Shown: positions 35,503-45,954, counted from the first letter of the stretch. The stretch is DNA of 64,000 nt from Acetobacterium wieringae (GCF_001766835.1 NZ_LKEU01000014.1:62001-126000), one strand, 5' to 3'. Numbers and translations: made by a program. Notes: generated by a model from the sequence alone, not told the origin.

Positions 35503-38216
35503 ATGATGGATTCCAAGAATAAACGAATAAAACAAATGCTTACGAATTTTCTGATGATCTTTGTGCCGGGACTTCTGATTGTGACCATTTTTGCCGGGAT
35601 TTTTATCAACATCAATATCGAAAATGGTAAAAATATCATTAAAATCAGACAGTTAAATAACAGCGAAATTGTTGGCGTCAACGTCAATTCAATTTTTGAA
35701 GATATCAAGTCAGATGGAAACATTATTTTAAATTCCAGTGAGATCAGAGCTTATGTGGGCAATATGACGGATGCCAATGTTCAGAACGAATTGAAACGGA
35801 TCTTTTCCAATATGATGACCAACAAAAAATCTATGATTCCATCCGGTTTATCGGTGTCGATGGCTACGAAAAAGTTCGGGTCAATGAGGTCGAAAATGGT
35901 ACCACAGCAGTGGCAGACAGTGAGCTGGAATATAAGGGCGATCAGACCTATTTTCAGGAAGGGATCAAGCTTAATCCCGGCGAAATTTATATTTCACCGA
36001 TGGATTTAAGCATGAAAAGTGGCGTTGTTGAAACACCACTTAAGCCACTGATGCGGCTGGTGCGGCTGGTGTTCAACGATAAAAACGAACGTCAGGGAAT
36101 TCTGGTGTTAAACTATCTGGCTAAGAATATGCTGGATCAGATCGAAAATGATTCCAAAAGCAATATGGACATGAAAATACTGCTGTTAAATAATGAAGGC
36201 TACTATCTGCTTAGTGAAAACAGCGACAAGGATTTTTCCTTTATGTATGGTGATCAGCAAGGGATCTCATTCAGCCAGGAAAATCCGGAAATCTGGCAGG
36301 CTATCCTAAACAAAGGCAGCGGTTATTATGATGACGGCAGAGACCTGTATTTTTACACTCCGATCTATCCCTTAAAAGGCTATCAAAACCTGCATTGGGT
36401 GTTAGTTGGGGCTGCACCCCTGGATGTACTGGGGGTTTTCACCAATGAGGATAACCGAACCATTGTGCTCATTGCCGTTTTGTTGATTCTGGTTTTATGT
36501 ATTATCAGTGTGATTGTTTCATGGTTGTTGCTGATCAGGAAAGAAGCCAGATCCTGGGAAAAAATAACCGATGGCATTTTTAAAAATGCCAAGGAAGGGA
36601 TTATGATCATGGATGCCGACATGCAGATTGTTTATGTTAATAAGGCATTTTCGACCATCACTGGCTATTCCGAAGGTGAAGCCTTGGGTAAAAAGCCCAT
36701 TGATTTAAAAACAGCTAAAAAGCTTCGGGAGATCTACAGCAAAATCTGGGAGACCGTTAATGAAGAAGGAAACTGGCAGGGTGAAATTACCGATCAACGA
36801 AAAGACGGCACCACTTATCCCAAATATATTTCGATCTCAAAAATGTTTGATCGAAAAAGCAATACTCTCAGTAATTTTCTGGAAGTTTTTGAAGATTTAA
36901 CCAGTGTCAGAATTACCGAAGAGGCCATCAATAAAATTAAACATTATGACGAAGCCACCGGGTTACCTACCCAGGTGCTTTTTGAAATGAAAGTCCGGGA
37001 ATACATCAAGCAGATTGATCGGATGGCTGTCGTGGTGCTTCAGGTTACAAATTTTAATGCGCTGTATGATAATTTGGGAAAAAAATCAGGTGCCATTTTA
37101 ATCAATGAAGTTTCCCGGCGGATTCAGACTTTTTTGAGCGCTACGGATCTACTGGGAATTCTGCACAAAGACCAGTTTATAATGGCCCGTATCAACAGCA
37201 ATGATAAGCTGGAAATGGGACATTTAATGAATAAAATGATAACCTATATCAGAGAACCGATCGAAATTGATACCGAGAAGGTTTACTTAAATGTGTCAAT
37301 TGGAATCGCCGTTTTTCAGGATGACAGCGCTGATCTTGAAAAACTGATTGAATACGCAAATATTGCCAAAAATTATGCGCTACAAACCGGCGATAATACC
37401 TATGTTTTCTATGAAAAAGAAATCCGCGAAAACTATCTCAATAATCTGAAACTGGAAACAGAGCTGCGAAGTGCTCTGGAAAACAATGAGCTCAGTTTAA
37501 ATTATCAACCTCAGGTTCAGGTCGGAAGCAGAGCCATTATTGCCAGTGAAGCATTGCTGCGGTGGCATAACAAAAATCTCGGTCAGGTCAGCCCGGGGGA
37601 CTTTATACCCGTCGCCGAAAGGACAAATTTAATCATTCCCATCGGAAATTGGGTTTTGGAAGAAGCCATTCGGCAAAACCAAAAATGGCAACAGCTGACC
37701 AATGAACCTCTAGGAGTGGCCGTTAACCTGTCTCCAGTCCAATTTAAAAAATCAGATCTGCCTAAAATCATCAAGGAACTGCTGGAAAAATATCAAATGC
37801 CCGCAGAATTATTGGAAATTGAGATTACTGAAGGAATTCTGGTAGAAAATATGGTTGGAACCGGCAGCCAATTGGAGCAGATCAAAGCATTGGGGGTCAA
37901 GGTTGCCATTGATGACTTTGGCACCGGCTATTCATCGCTGAAATATCTGCAGAATCTGAATTTTGACAAACTGAAAATTGACCGGGAGTTTATTAAAGAT
38001 TATCCGGAAAATGATAGCGGCAGCATTGCCAAGACAATTCTGAATCTGGCGGCCCAATTGGAACTCCACGTGATTGCCGAGGGCGTTGAAACGCACGAAC
38101 AGTTTTTGTTTTTAAAAGAAAATAATTGTCATGAAATACAAGGGTATTATTTTTCGAAGCCGCTTTCGGTTAAGGACTTTGAAATCTTGATCAGCGAGCA
38201 GAATCAAGTGGATTAA
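35503..38216 (+). pseudogene. PAS-GGDEF-EAL signalling protein split by a one-base frameshift
   Basis: Two overlapping frames make one protein of about 900 residues. Frame 1 starts at ATG 35503 (aaagga upstream) with a membrane helix and the start of a periplasmic Cache sensor. At the A6 run 35824-35829 the frame must change; one more A would give NKKIYDSIRFIGVDGYEKV and join perfectly to frame 2. Frame 2 completes the sensor, a second helix (about 36466-36530), a PAS domain, a degenerate GGDEF site (LHKDQF) and an intact EAL domain (EALLRW, DDFGTGYSS, EGVE). The expected product is a membrane c-di-GMP phosphodiesterase. The shift may be a true mutation, slippage or an assembly error. Confidence 0.8.
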
Positions 38217-38335
38217 AGAAAAGTATCGCATAATGTGGTATGATTGAAAACGAAGGTGTTGACCTTAAAAAAATGCTTAATTAATGGCAAGTGTTACGAT
38301 GATTCCTTTTTATAATCGATGAAAGGGAAGAAACG

Positions 38336-40237
38336 GTGAAAGGATTCAAATTGACTTTATTAGAAAATATTTTGTCTCCCCAGGATTTAATCGGCCTGTC
38401 TGATGCCGAGCTTAAAAATCTGGCCGGGGAGTTACGGAATCGAATTTTAGAAACGGTATCAAAAAATGGTGGGCATCTGGCTTCCAATCTGGGTATTGTT
38501 GAAACAACATTGGCCATTCATCGGGTTTTCAATAACCCGGAAGATCAAATTGTATTTGATGTCGGGCACCAGTGTTATACCCATAAATTGTTAACCGGTC
38601 GACAGCAGGTCTTTAGCAGCTTGCGGCAGTGGAATGGGATTTCCGGTTTTACCAATCGCAAAGAAAGCGATAAAGACGCTTTTGGCGCTGGTCACAGTGG
38701 CACCTCGATTTCAGCTGCCCTGGGTCTGGCGATGGCCAATCAGCTGGATGGCAAGGAGAATTATGTCATTGCGGTTGTCGGCGATGGCTCGTTTACCAAT
38801 GGGATGATATATGAAGCGCTGAATAATTGTAATAAAAAAAATCTGCGACTGATTATAATTCTTAACGACAATGAGATGTCAATTTCAGAAAATGTCGGCG
38901 GACTTTCGAATTACTTATCAAAAATTAGAAACAGTCAGAATTATTTCAATTTAAAACACCAGACACAGTCGTTGTTACACAAGATCCCCACCATCGGCGA
39001 TGGTCTGATTGAAGGCACCCGTAAACTAAAAAAACACATTAAAAAACGGGTGGTTGCCGAGAATTTTTTTGAACATCTGGGCCTGGATTATTTGGGGCCG
39101 GTTGATGGTTGTGATCTTAAAAAATTGGAATCGGTACTGAGCGAAGCCAAAAGTAAAACCAACTGCTGTCTGGTTCATGTTCATACCGTCAAGGGAAAGG
39201 GCTATGTCCATGCCGAAGAACATCCGGAAATGTATCACTCATCGGGTCCCTTCGACCAGGTTAAGGGGATTGAAAAAAAAGCATCTGAAGATAGTTTTTC
39301 GGCTCAGTTTGGAAAAATAATGGTGGCGGCGGCCAACGCGGACGATTCTATTTGTGCGATTACCGCAGCGATGACTGGGGGCACCGGACTGGATCATTTC
39401 AGCCTGACCCATCCCCGGCGTTTTTATGATGTCGGGATTGCCGAAGAACACGCCGTCACCTTCGCTGCCGGTCTCTCAGCCAATGGGAAAACGCCAGTAT
39501 GCGCCATTTATTCAACCTTTGTCCAACGAGTCTATGATCAACTGATTCATGATGCGGCCATTCAGAAGTTGCCGCTGATTATGGCTCTGGATCGGTGTGG
39601 ACTGGTACCCGGCGATGGCATTACCCATCAGGGAATTTATGATTGTTCTTATCTGTCTACCATCCCGGGAATTGAAATCTACAGTCCGGAGACCTACGAT
39701 GAAATGAAGCAGAGTTTTGCGACCTGTTTTGAAGCGCCGAAGCTGGCGATCATCCGCTATCCCAAAGGCGCCCAGCAGCAATACGATCGCAGCGGTTTTA
39801 ATCTTTGCGGCGAGTTTTGTTATCAGGACTTTGATGACACAGGGCGCAACCAGGGAGATCCGGAAATTGTGATGGTCACCTATGGCCGTATCACAAAAAA
39901 TGTCTATGAAGCAGTCCAATTATTAAAAGCGAACCACCGGATTCGCCTAATCAAGCTGATTCAGGTTTATCCTCTAAATAGCGAAAAAATTCTGTCGCTG
40001 ATTGGTCAGCCCAGGCTTGTTTATGTTTTGGAAGAGGGCATCCGCAGCGGCGGAATCGGCGAAAAGCTGGCTGCGGCCATCGCCCAGCACGATGGTTGCA
40101 AGCCGGATACGATAAGAATCCGAGCCATCGAAGACCCCTTGATGGAACAGGGCGATCTGGCGGCATTAGATGGCTATTGCGGATTTTTACCACCGCAGAT
40201 CGCTGCTGAAATCGCAGAAATATCGAAGGCAAAATAA
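38336..40237 (+). CDS. dxs: 1-deoxy-D-xylulose-5-phosphate synthase
   Basis: 633 residues. It has the N-terminal thiamine-diphosphate region (GHQCYTHKLLTGR, GAGHSGTSISAALG, VVGDGSFTNGMIYEALNN) and the transketolase pyrimidine-binding part (FYDVGIAEEHAVTFAAG, LDRCGLVPGDGITHQG), in DXS order. It condenses pyruvate and glyceraldehyde 3-phosphate as the first step of the MEP isoprenoid pathway and supplies thiamine and pyridoxal precursors. The start is GTG 38336 behind gaaagggaag. It is monocistronic with its own terminator. Confidence 0.92.
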   Translation: MKGFKLTLLENILSPQDLIGLSDAELKNLAGELRNRILETVSKNGGHLASNLGIVETTLAIHRVFNNPEDQIVFDVGHQCYTHKLLTGRQQVFSSLRQWNGISGFTNRKESDKDAFGAGHSGTSISAALGLAMANQLDGKENYVIAVVGDGSFTNGMIYEALNNCNKKNLRLIIILNDNEMSISENVGGLSNYLSKIRNSQNYFNLKHQTQSLLHKIPTIGDGLIEGTRKLKKHIKKRVVAENFFEHLGLDYLGPVDGCDLKKLESVLSEAKSKTNCCLVHVHTVKGKGYVHAEEHPEMYHSSGPFDQVKGIEKKASEDSFSAQFGKIMVAAANADDSICAITAAMTGGTGLDHFSLTHPRRFYDVGIAEEHAVTFAAGLSANGKTPVCAIYSTFVQRVYDQLIHDAAIQKLPLIMALDRCGLVPGDGITHQGIYDCSYLSTIPGIEIYSPETYDEMKQSFATCFEAPKLAIIRYPKGAQQQYDRSGFNLCGEFCYQDFDDTGRNQGDPEIVMVTYGRITKNVYEAVQLLKANHRIRLIKLIQVYPLNSEKILSLIGQPRLVYVLEEGIRSGGIGEKLAAAIAQHDGCKPDTIRIRAIEDPLMEQGDLAALDGYCGFLPPQIAAEIAEISKAK

Positions 40238-40260
40238 AAACGGCGTAAGCCGTTTTTATT
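40236..40260. terminator. Terminator after dxs
   Basis: AAAAACGGC, loop GTAA, GCCGTTTTT; it can serve both strands, between convergent genes. Confidence 0.88.
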
Positions 40261-40310
40261 TTGCAATGATTTGCTGGGCAGTGCCGGAATTATTATCAGA
40301 CCAGCATCAA

Positions 40311-40832
40311 CTATTTATAGACAGTAATCGACATCGTTTTAAAAACCGCATAGAGCTCACAGCCCTTGCTGATCTTCATGTTTTCCAGCGATTTTCTGGT
40401 AATCAGGGACATGATTGGAATCCCGATGTCTAAAATAACTTTGACGCCATCAGCATTATCAATCAGATCCACCACCTGCCCTTTAAAAATATTTCGGGCG
40501 CTGCTGGTAAATGGTTCAAGACTGAGAATGATATCCTCCGGTCGGATTGAAAGCTTAACCGCTCCGGTTAAATCGGTGTGAACATGGATATTGACATCAT
40601 CAATTTTGACAAATTGATCATCACCTTCCATAAACACCGTGCCCTGATACTGATTGGCGGAACCCTTTGATTTGAGTAAATAATTATCGAACTGGGACTG
40701 GGAAATGCGCAGATGCTTGCCCAGGCGATGGGCTTCAAGATCCCCCCGTTTGACCATCTCGTAAACCGTATTCTTGGTAATCTTTAGTTTTTGGCTGATT
40801 TCTTCTGGGGTGTATAAAAGTTCGTCATTCAC
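40311..40832 (-). CDS. Helix-turn-helix/TOBE-domain regulator of oxyanion transport
   Basis: 173 residues. The N-terminal 60 form an excisionase-type (MerR-like) helix-turn-helix, LLYTPEEISQKLKITKNTVYEMVKRG. The rest is two molybdate-binding-type TOBE/MOP segments (KLSIRPEDIILS, GCELYAVFKTMSITVYK). This architecture is that of TunR/ModE-like molybdate or tungstate sensors in anaerobes. It is divergent from modABC with a 310-bp intergenic region. It probably represses or activates modABC according to intracellular oxyanion. The start is behind aggagg (minus strand). Confidence 0.85.
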   Translation of the reverse strand: MNDELLYTPEEISQKLKITKNTVYEMVKRGDLEAHRLGKHLRISQSQFDNYLLKSKGSANQYQGTVFMEGDDQFVKIDDVNIHVHTDLTGAVKLSIRPEDIILSLEPFTSSARNIFKGQVVDLIDNADGVKVILDIGIPIMSLITRKSLENMKISKGCELYAVFKTMSITVYK

Positions 40833-41143
40833 GATGATCGCCTCCTTTTGTTATGTATCGATTGACTAATTGTGAGTTTGGAAAACTTCTGAAAATTTTG
40901 AAATTAAGCCAGTCCAGGAAGTAATAAGTTCCTCACAAATCCATGGTTACATCTATTATAACCAATCCTGGGCGAATATTAAAGGATTAAAATGCCCATT
41001 TACAGTTAATTAAAGAAAAAACAGGATGTGAATGTACATGAAAAATACAGAATAATCATTTGACTCGGACAATTCTGTTTTGTATAATGGAAAACATCAA
41101 AACATAACAAAACATAATGAAAAAAGTGAAAAGGAGAAATGAG
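40833..41143. other. Divergent control region of the TOBE regulator and modABC
   Basis: About 310 bp without a gene. A minus-strand -10 (TATAAT, 40955-40960) serves the regulator, and the modA promoter is at 41060-41088. AAAACAT occurs three times at 41090-41115, just behind the modA -10, a candidate operator. No Moco riboswitch was recognised. Confidence 0.6.
41060..41088 (+). promoter_or_regulatory. Promoter of modABC
   Basis: TTGACT (41060-41065), 17-bp spacer, TATAAT (41083-41088), followed at once by the triple AAAACAT repeat. Confidence 0.75.
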
Positions 41144-41938
41144 ATGAAGTTGTTAAAAAGAGGTCTTGTTCTGGTTGTTTTCATGTCTTTGATTTTTGCC
41201 CTGGCTGGTTGTCAGCCTGCAGCCAAGGAGGAAAAGAAATCAGAACCGGTAGCACTGACTATTTCTGCGGCGGCCAGCTTAAAGGAGGCCATGACCGAAA
41301 TTCAGAGTCTGTATTTAGAAGAGTCACCGGAAACCACCTTGACGCTTAATTTTGGTTCGTCGGGATCGCTGGCTCAGCAGATTCAGCAGGGTGCAGAAGT
41401 GGATGTCTTTATGTCCGCATCAGCTAAAGATATGACAACATTAAAAGATGCCCAATTGATGAATGACGATACGATCAAGAATCTATTGGGAAATGAAGTT
41501 GTTCTGGTCGTGCCAAAAGACTCAACCGCCACCATCACCAGTTTTGATCAATTGGTCGATCCAGCGATTACAAAAATTGGGATCGGTGAACCAAGTAGTG
41601 TGCCAGTTGGTCAATATGCAGTTGACGTATTTAATTTTTATAATATAATGGAACAGATTCAGAGTAAAATTATTTATGGGAAGGATGTTAAAGAAGTCCT
41701 AACCTGGGTCGAAACAGCAAATGTCGATGCCGGTGTTGTCTATTCAACCGATGCTCGGGCATCAAGTAATGTCAAGATCGCAGCCACTGCTCCGGCTGAT
41801 TCTCATAAAGCGATTATTTATCCGGCTGGCGTTGTAAAAGCCAGTAAAAATAATGATGCGGCAGTGGCATTTGTAACCTATTTAAGCAGCGATGCAGCAA
41901 AAGCAGTATTTGAGAAATACGGTTTTACGATTTTATAA
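41144..41938 (+). CDS. modA: Molybdate/tungstate ABC transporter, substrate-binding lipoprotein
   Basis: 264 residues. The signal peptide ends in a lipobox LAGC (Cys23). The mature protein starts ALTISAAASLKEAMTEIQSLY and has NFGSSGSLAQQIQQGAEVDVFMSAS, the oxyanion-binding serines of ModA. ATG 41144 is chosen because aaaaggag precedes it; an upstream ATG at 41117 is out of reach of a site. It delivers molybdate (or tungstate) to ModB. It is the first gene of modABC. Confidence 0.94.
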   Translation: MKLLKRGLVLVVFMSLIFALAGCQPAAKEEKKSEPVALTISAAASLKEAMTEIQSLYLEESPETTLTLNFGSSGSLAQQIQQGAEVDVFMSASAKDMTTLKDAQLMNDDTIKNLLGNEVVLVVPKDSTATITSFDQLVDPAITKIGIGEPSSVPVGQYAVDVFNFYNIMEQIQSKIIYGKDVKEVLTWVETANVDAGVVYSTDARASSNVKIAATAPADSHKAIIYPAGVVKASKNNDAAVAFVTYLSSDAAKAVFEKYGFTIL

Positions 41939-42031
41939 AGAAACTGGTGAGAGCCATCAGTAGTGATCATTTGCCCGCATCATCGCACAGTTTTATGTGG
42001 ATGCCAGCAAGAAGTAGAGGGAGAAGTTAGA

Positions 42032-42715
42032 ATGGGGTTCGATTTTTCGCCAGCATGGATTTCAATCAAAGTTACCTTGACCGCCACGGCCATTGTCTTT
42101 TTTCTGGGGCTGGTGATTGCCTGGCTGATGACCAATTATAATGGTCGCTGGAAGGGCCTGATCGATGGCATTTTAACCCTTCCGTTGGTTTTACCGCCAA
42201 CTGTCGCCGGGTTTGGGATTTTACTGTTAATTGGCAAGAATGGACCAATTGGCAATTTCTTAGAAATATTTGGAGTCAACATTATTTTTTCCTGGTATGC
42301 TGCCGTAATTGCGGCGGTGGTGGTCGCATTTCCATTGATGTATAAAACCACCATGGGTGCCTTTGAACAGATTGATCCCAATATTCTCAGTGCCGCCAGA
42401 ACCCTGGGCGCCTCAGAAGTCAAGGTATTCTGGCGGGTCGCCGTCCCGGTAGCCCGGCCGGGAATCGCCGCAGCGACCGCCCTGACCTTTGCCCGCTGTC
42501 TCGGCGAATTTGGAGCAACCCTGATGGTGGCTGGCAGTATTCCCGGAAAAACGGAAACCATTCCCATTGCCATTTATTTTGCCACCCAAGGTGGCGAGAT
42601 GCAGGTAGCGTTGATCTGGGTGCTGATTATCTTTGCCATTTCGTTAACGGTGCTGGTGATCAATAATTATTGGGAGAGTCGCAAAAAGAAACAGCAACGG
42701 GGCTTTGGAGGTTAA
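42032..42715 (+). CDS. modB: Molybdate ABC transporter permease
   Basis: 227 residues with about five membrane helices. The ABC coupling motif lies around AARTLGASEVKVFWRVAVPVARPG, and LPLVLPPTVAGFGILLL is typical of ModB. ATG 42032 is behind agagggag; the frame from GTG 41963 is longer but lacks a site. It lies between the binding protein and ATPase genes. Confidence 0.93.
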   Translation: MGFDFSPAWISIKVTLTATAIVFFLGLVIAWLMTNYNGRWKGLIDGILTLPLVLPPTVAGFGILLLIGKNGPIGNFLEIFGVNIIFSWYAAVIAAVVVAFPLMYKTTMGAFEQIDPNILSAARTLGASEVKVFWRVAVPVARPGIAAATALTFARCLGEFGATLMVAGSIPGKTETIPIAIYFATQGGEMQVALIWVLIIFAISLTVLVINNYWESRKKKQQRGFGG

Positions 42716-42718
42716 TCG

Positions 42719-43792
42719 ATGGCGTTTATGATTGACATAAAAAAGAATTTATACGATTTTCAGCTGGCAGTAAAACTCCAATCGGAGGAAGAGATCATCG
42801 GTATTCTAGGTGCCTCCGGGTCTGGCAAAAGCATGCTTTTGCGGTGTATCGCTGGATTGGTGAAACCCGATCAAGGCCAGATTATCATTAATGGAAAAAC
42901 CTTTTTTGATTCGCAAAAAAAAATCAATTTATCGATGGGAGCAAGAAAGGTGGGGTTTCTCTTTCAGAATTATGCCCTCTTTCCCAACATGACGGTGGTT
43001 CAGAATATTGCCTTTGGCTTGGATCATTTGCCGAAAAATGAAAAAAAACGACGTGTCGATGCGTTAATGGAAAAGTATCATTTGGGTGATATTGGTAATC
43101 GCTACCCGACTCAAATATCCGGGGGGCAGCAGCAGCGGGTAGCGCTGGCCAGAGCAGTGGCAGTTGAACCGGATATTCTTTTGCTGGATGAACCTTTTTC
43201 AGCACTCGATGTCCATCTTAGAAATCACATGATGAAAGAAATGGTCGAATCACTGAAAGAATTTACGGGATTAACCCTGTTTGTCACCCACAACCGCGAG
43301 GAAGCCTACCGGCTGGCTGACCATATCGCCATCTTTAATACCGGGAAGCTGGAAGTATTGGGACACAAAGACGTGATTTTCAAGCATCCGGCCTCGTTGG
43401 AAACGGCTAAAATTACCGGCTGCAAAAATCTAATCAAGGCCCGCCGCTGCTCTGATTACCTGTTGGATATTCCAAAATGGGGTGTAACGATGCAAACCAC
43501 CATGAAAATTGCAGCGGAATCCGGCTATATGGGGATTCGGGCCAATCAGGTTAAGTTTGTGAATACATCAGAATATTCCGGGACTAATTGCTTCAAGGTG
43601 TATATCGCCGATGAAAGTGATGGCCCATTTCGAACCTCGCTATATCTAAAAATTGGCTCCCCAGCCAAAAGCCTGGATGATTATCATCTTCAGGCGGAGA
43701 TCAGCAGAGAAGAGCGGGATCGTCTATTTGATCAAGCGCAACCATACGAGATCGAGATCAACCCGGAATCCGTATTTTTTGTAACCGAATAA
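42719..43792 (+). CDS. modC: Molybdate ABC transporter ATP-binding protein
   Basis: 357 residues. Walker A GASGSGKS, signature ISGGQQQR, Walker B LLLDEPFSAL and the switch His (VTHNREEA) are intact. Residues from about 290 form a TOBE/MOP regulatory domain (GIRANQVKFV), as in ModC. The start lies 3 nt behind the modB stop with ggaggt overlapping the modB end. A terminator follows. Confidence 0.94.
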   Translation: MAFMIDIKKNLYDFQLAVKLQSEEEIIGILGASGSGKSMLLRCIAGLVKPDQGQIIINGKTFFDSQKKINLSMGARKVGFLFQNYALFPNMTVVQNIAFGLDHLPKNEKKRRVDALMEKYHLGDIGNRYPTQISGGQQQRVALARAVAVEPDILLLDEPFSALDVHLRNHMMKEMVESLKEFTGLTLFVTHNREEAYRLADHIAIFNTGKLEVLGHKDVIFKHPASLETAKITGCKNLIKARRCSDYLLDIPKWGVTMQTTMKIAAESGYMGIRANQVKFVNTSEYSGTNCFKVYIADESDGPFRTSLYLKIGSPAKSLDDYHLQAEISREERDRLFDQAQPYEIEINPESVFFVTE

Positions 43793-43820
43793 AACGAGCC
43801 GGAGACGGTCTCATTGTCAG

Positions 43821-43856
43821 AAAAAAAGAAATCAGCTTTTGTTGATTTCTTTTTTG
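43821..43856 (+). terminator. Terminator after modC
   Basis: AAAAAAGAAATCA and TGATTTCTTTTTT form a long A/T-rich stem with a GCTTTTGT loop. Confidence 0.8.
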
Positions 43857-43945
43857 TTTGCAAAAACAAGGGATCAAAGCATTGCTTTAGAAAAACAGTG
43901 GGTATATAAGGAATGATAAAGAAGTTTGAAAGGCAGGAAAAGACG

Positions 43946-44929
43946 ATGATGATGGAAAAGCTGTCACGGTTGTTGCATGAAAATCAGGGACGTTATGATA
44001 AAGGCTTACGGTTGCCCCAGATACCGCCGATCAAATCAGTATGGGTAGTCGGTCAATCAAGCCCGACTATCAAAGCTAAAAAGAAGCTGGTTCCTGCAGC
44101 GGAGCTCATTATGAAAAGTGGATTTAATGAAATCATTAATGCTTATGATTATTTTTTTGAAAATCCCAGTGATCCTGAGGGGGTTCATCAGGTGCGGGTG
44201 CGGATTCGCAGGTTTCGGGCTATTCTGGCTTTTTTTGCGCCGCTATTTAAGGCCGAACACTATCAACGGCAACAGGATACGCTCAGACAAATGGCCGGGC
44301 AATTCGGTGAAGTAAGACAATTGGATGTGTTGCTGGAAGGGATTGCCGAAATCGAAAAAGAGAGCGTTTTAGAGATCGATTGTTTTGGGGAAATAAAAAG
44401 TTTCCTAAAAGAAAAACGGGAAGCGGCCTTCGACCATTTAATGGTGGCACTCAAAACCGATGACTTTGCCCTGGAGTTACTGGACATCTGGATCTGGAAA
44501 CTCAATGAGCCTTGGGACGAAACGGCGTCGGATTTGCATGGTTCGATCAAAGACTATACAAAAAAGCAGATTGCCAACTGGCACAAAAAAATCAGGCGGA
44601 GCATGAAAACGCTGGAGATAGAGGATCAGCAGGCCATTCATCGGGTGCGCATCAAGAGTAAAAAACTCCGCTATGTTATTGAGCAGCTGTCTTCGATTCT
44701 TGATCAAAAAAACCGCAAATCGATGAACGCCTTTGAAAAAATGCAGGATGATCTGGGCTACTATCACGATGTCTTTGCCAACCAGCACCTGCTTGAACAA
44801 CTGGTCGCAGATTGTGATGATTGTCAACTTCATTATCAGGCCGGTATCGTCATCGGTTGGCAGATGATGGCGGGTAACCGCAAGATCAAAAAGTTTAGTG
44901 AAAAAGTCGGTACGGTGGTTCAGAAATAA
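43946..44929 (+). CDS. CHAD-domain protein
   Basis: 327 residues. The CHAD domain, a helical bundle with conserved histidines and basic residues, is evident: the HQVRVRIRRFRAIL block near residue 75 and AIHRVRIKSKKLRYVIEQL near residue 235, each beginning a helical repeat. CHAD proteins bind polyphosphate, often at granules. No CYTH triphosphatase domain is attached. ATG 43946 is chosen with caggaaaag upstream; ATG 43913 is an alternative with aagga close by. It stands alone between modC and nadA. Confidence 0.87.
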   Translation: MMMEKLSRLLHENQGRYDKGLRLPQIPPIKSVWVVGQSSPTIKAKKKLVPAAELIMKSGFNEIINAYDYFFENPSDPEGVHQVRVRIRRFRAILAFFAPLFKAEHYQRQQDTLRQMAGQFGEVRQLDVLLEGIAEIEKESVLEIDCFGEIKSFLKEKREAAFDHLMVALKTDDFALELLDIWIWKLNEPWDETASDLHGSIKDYTKKQIANWHKKIRRSMKTLEIEDQQAIHRVRIKSKKLRYVIEQLSSILDQKNRKSMNAFEKMQDDLGYYHDVFANQHLLEQLVADCDDCQLHYQAGIVIGWQMMAGNRKIKKFSEKVGTVVQK

Positions 44930-44949
44930 ACGTCAATATCTCAAATAAA

Positions 44950-44991
44950 CTTTACAGTCAGCTTGTCAGTTGTAAAGATACGTGCTATACT
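44950..44991 (+). promoter_or_regulatory. nadABC promoter with overlapping inverted repeat
   Basis: TTGTCA (44963-44968), 17-bp spacer, TATACT (44986-44991). CTTTACA (44950-44956) and TGTAAAG (44971-44977) form an inverted repeat enclosing the -35 box. The niaR gene at the end of the cluster makes NiaR the likely binder. Confidence 0.65.
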
Positions 44992-45032
44992 TTTAATCAT
45001 GAAAATCCGATTAAAGGTGGAGGCATAAAAAA

Positions 45033-45941
45033 GTGAAAGAGCGCTTGTTAAAAATAGAAAAACTCAAAAAAGAAAAAGATGCAGTGATCCTGGCCCATTA
45101 CTATGTTAATGATGAAATTCAGGAAATTGCAGATTATATCGGTGATTCCTATTATCTCAGCAAAATTGCCGTCGAGCTGCCCCAAAAGGTGATTGTCTTC
45201 TGCGGGGTAACCTTTATGGGCGAAAGTGCAAAGATTCTAAGCCCCGAAAAAACCGTGATCATGCCGGAAGCCCTTGCGGACTGTCCCATGGCTCACATGG
45301 CATCCCTTGAGAAAATTGCCGAGGTTCGGCAAAACTATGAGGATCTGGCAGTGGTCTGCTATATCAATTCAACCGCCGAAATCAAAAAAGCGGTGGATGT
45401 CTGTGTGACCTCCTCCAACGCCTTAAAAATTGTCAGAGCCCTGCCCCAGCAGAATATTTATTTTGTGCCGGATCAAAACCTCGGCCAGTACATTGCCAGT
45501 CAGGTGCCGGAAAAAAATTTCATCTTCAATGATGGCTATTGTCATGTCCACGACGAAATCATGATCGACGAGGTAGAAGCGGCCAAAGCGGCCCACCCCA
45601 ATGCCAGGGTGCTGGTGCATCCTGAATGCACGATGACGGTAATCGGTGCTGCCGATTATGTCGGGAGTACTGCCGGAATCATTGACTATGCCACGGCCAG
45701 CGATGCCGATGAATTTATTATCGGCACCGAAATCGGTATTTTGCACCAACTCAGAAAAAATAATCCCAACAAAAAATTCTATACCATCAATCAAAATCAG
45801 ATCTGTCCGAACATGAAAAAGATCACCCTGGCGAAGGTTGCTTATGCACTGGAAAACGGCATCAACCAAATGGAAGTCGATGAGGAGACCCGAAACCGGG
45901 CCGTTCTGGCGTTGGAAAAAATGCTGGAACTGGCCAAATAA
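45033..45941 (+). CDS. nadA: Quinolinate synthase
   Basis: 302 residues, normal length. Family motifs LAHYYVNDEIQEIADYIGDSYYLS at the start, CGVTFMGESAKIL, CVTSSNALKIV and VLVHPECTMTVI carry the three cysteines that bind the 4Fe-4S cluster; EIGILHQLRKNNP follows. It condenses iminoaspartate with dihydroxyacetone phosphate to quinolinate. The start is GTG 45033 behind ggtggagg. It is the first gene of nadABC. Confidence 0.95.
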   Translation: MKERLLKIEKLKKEKDAVILAHYYVNDEIQEIADYIGDSYYLSKIAVELPQKVIVFCGVTFMGESAKILSPEKTVIMPEALADCPMAHMASLEKIAEVRQNYEDLAVVCYINSTAEIKKAVDVCVTSSNALKIVRALPQQNIYFVPDQNLGQYIASQVPEKNFIFNDGYCHVHDEIMIDEVEAAKAAHPNARVLVHPECTMTVIGAADYVGSTAGIIDYATASDADEFIIGTEIGILHQLRKNNPNKKFYTINQNQICPNMKKITLAKVAYALENGINQMEVDEETRNRAVLALEKMLELAK

Positions 45942-45954
45942 GGGAGCACCGGCC

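Noticed and set aside
40833..41143. Molybdenum-cofactor riboswitch before modA
   Set aside because: No matching hairpin array was seen; a protein regulator is encoded divergently and a repeat at the promoter explains control more simply.
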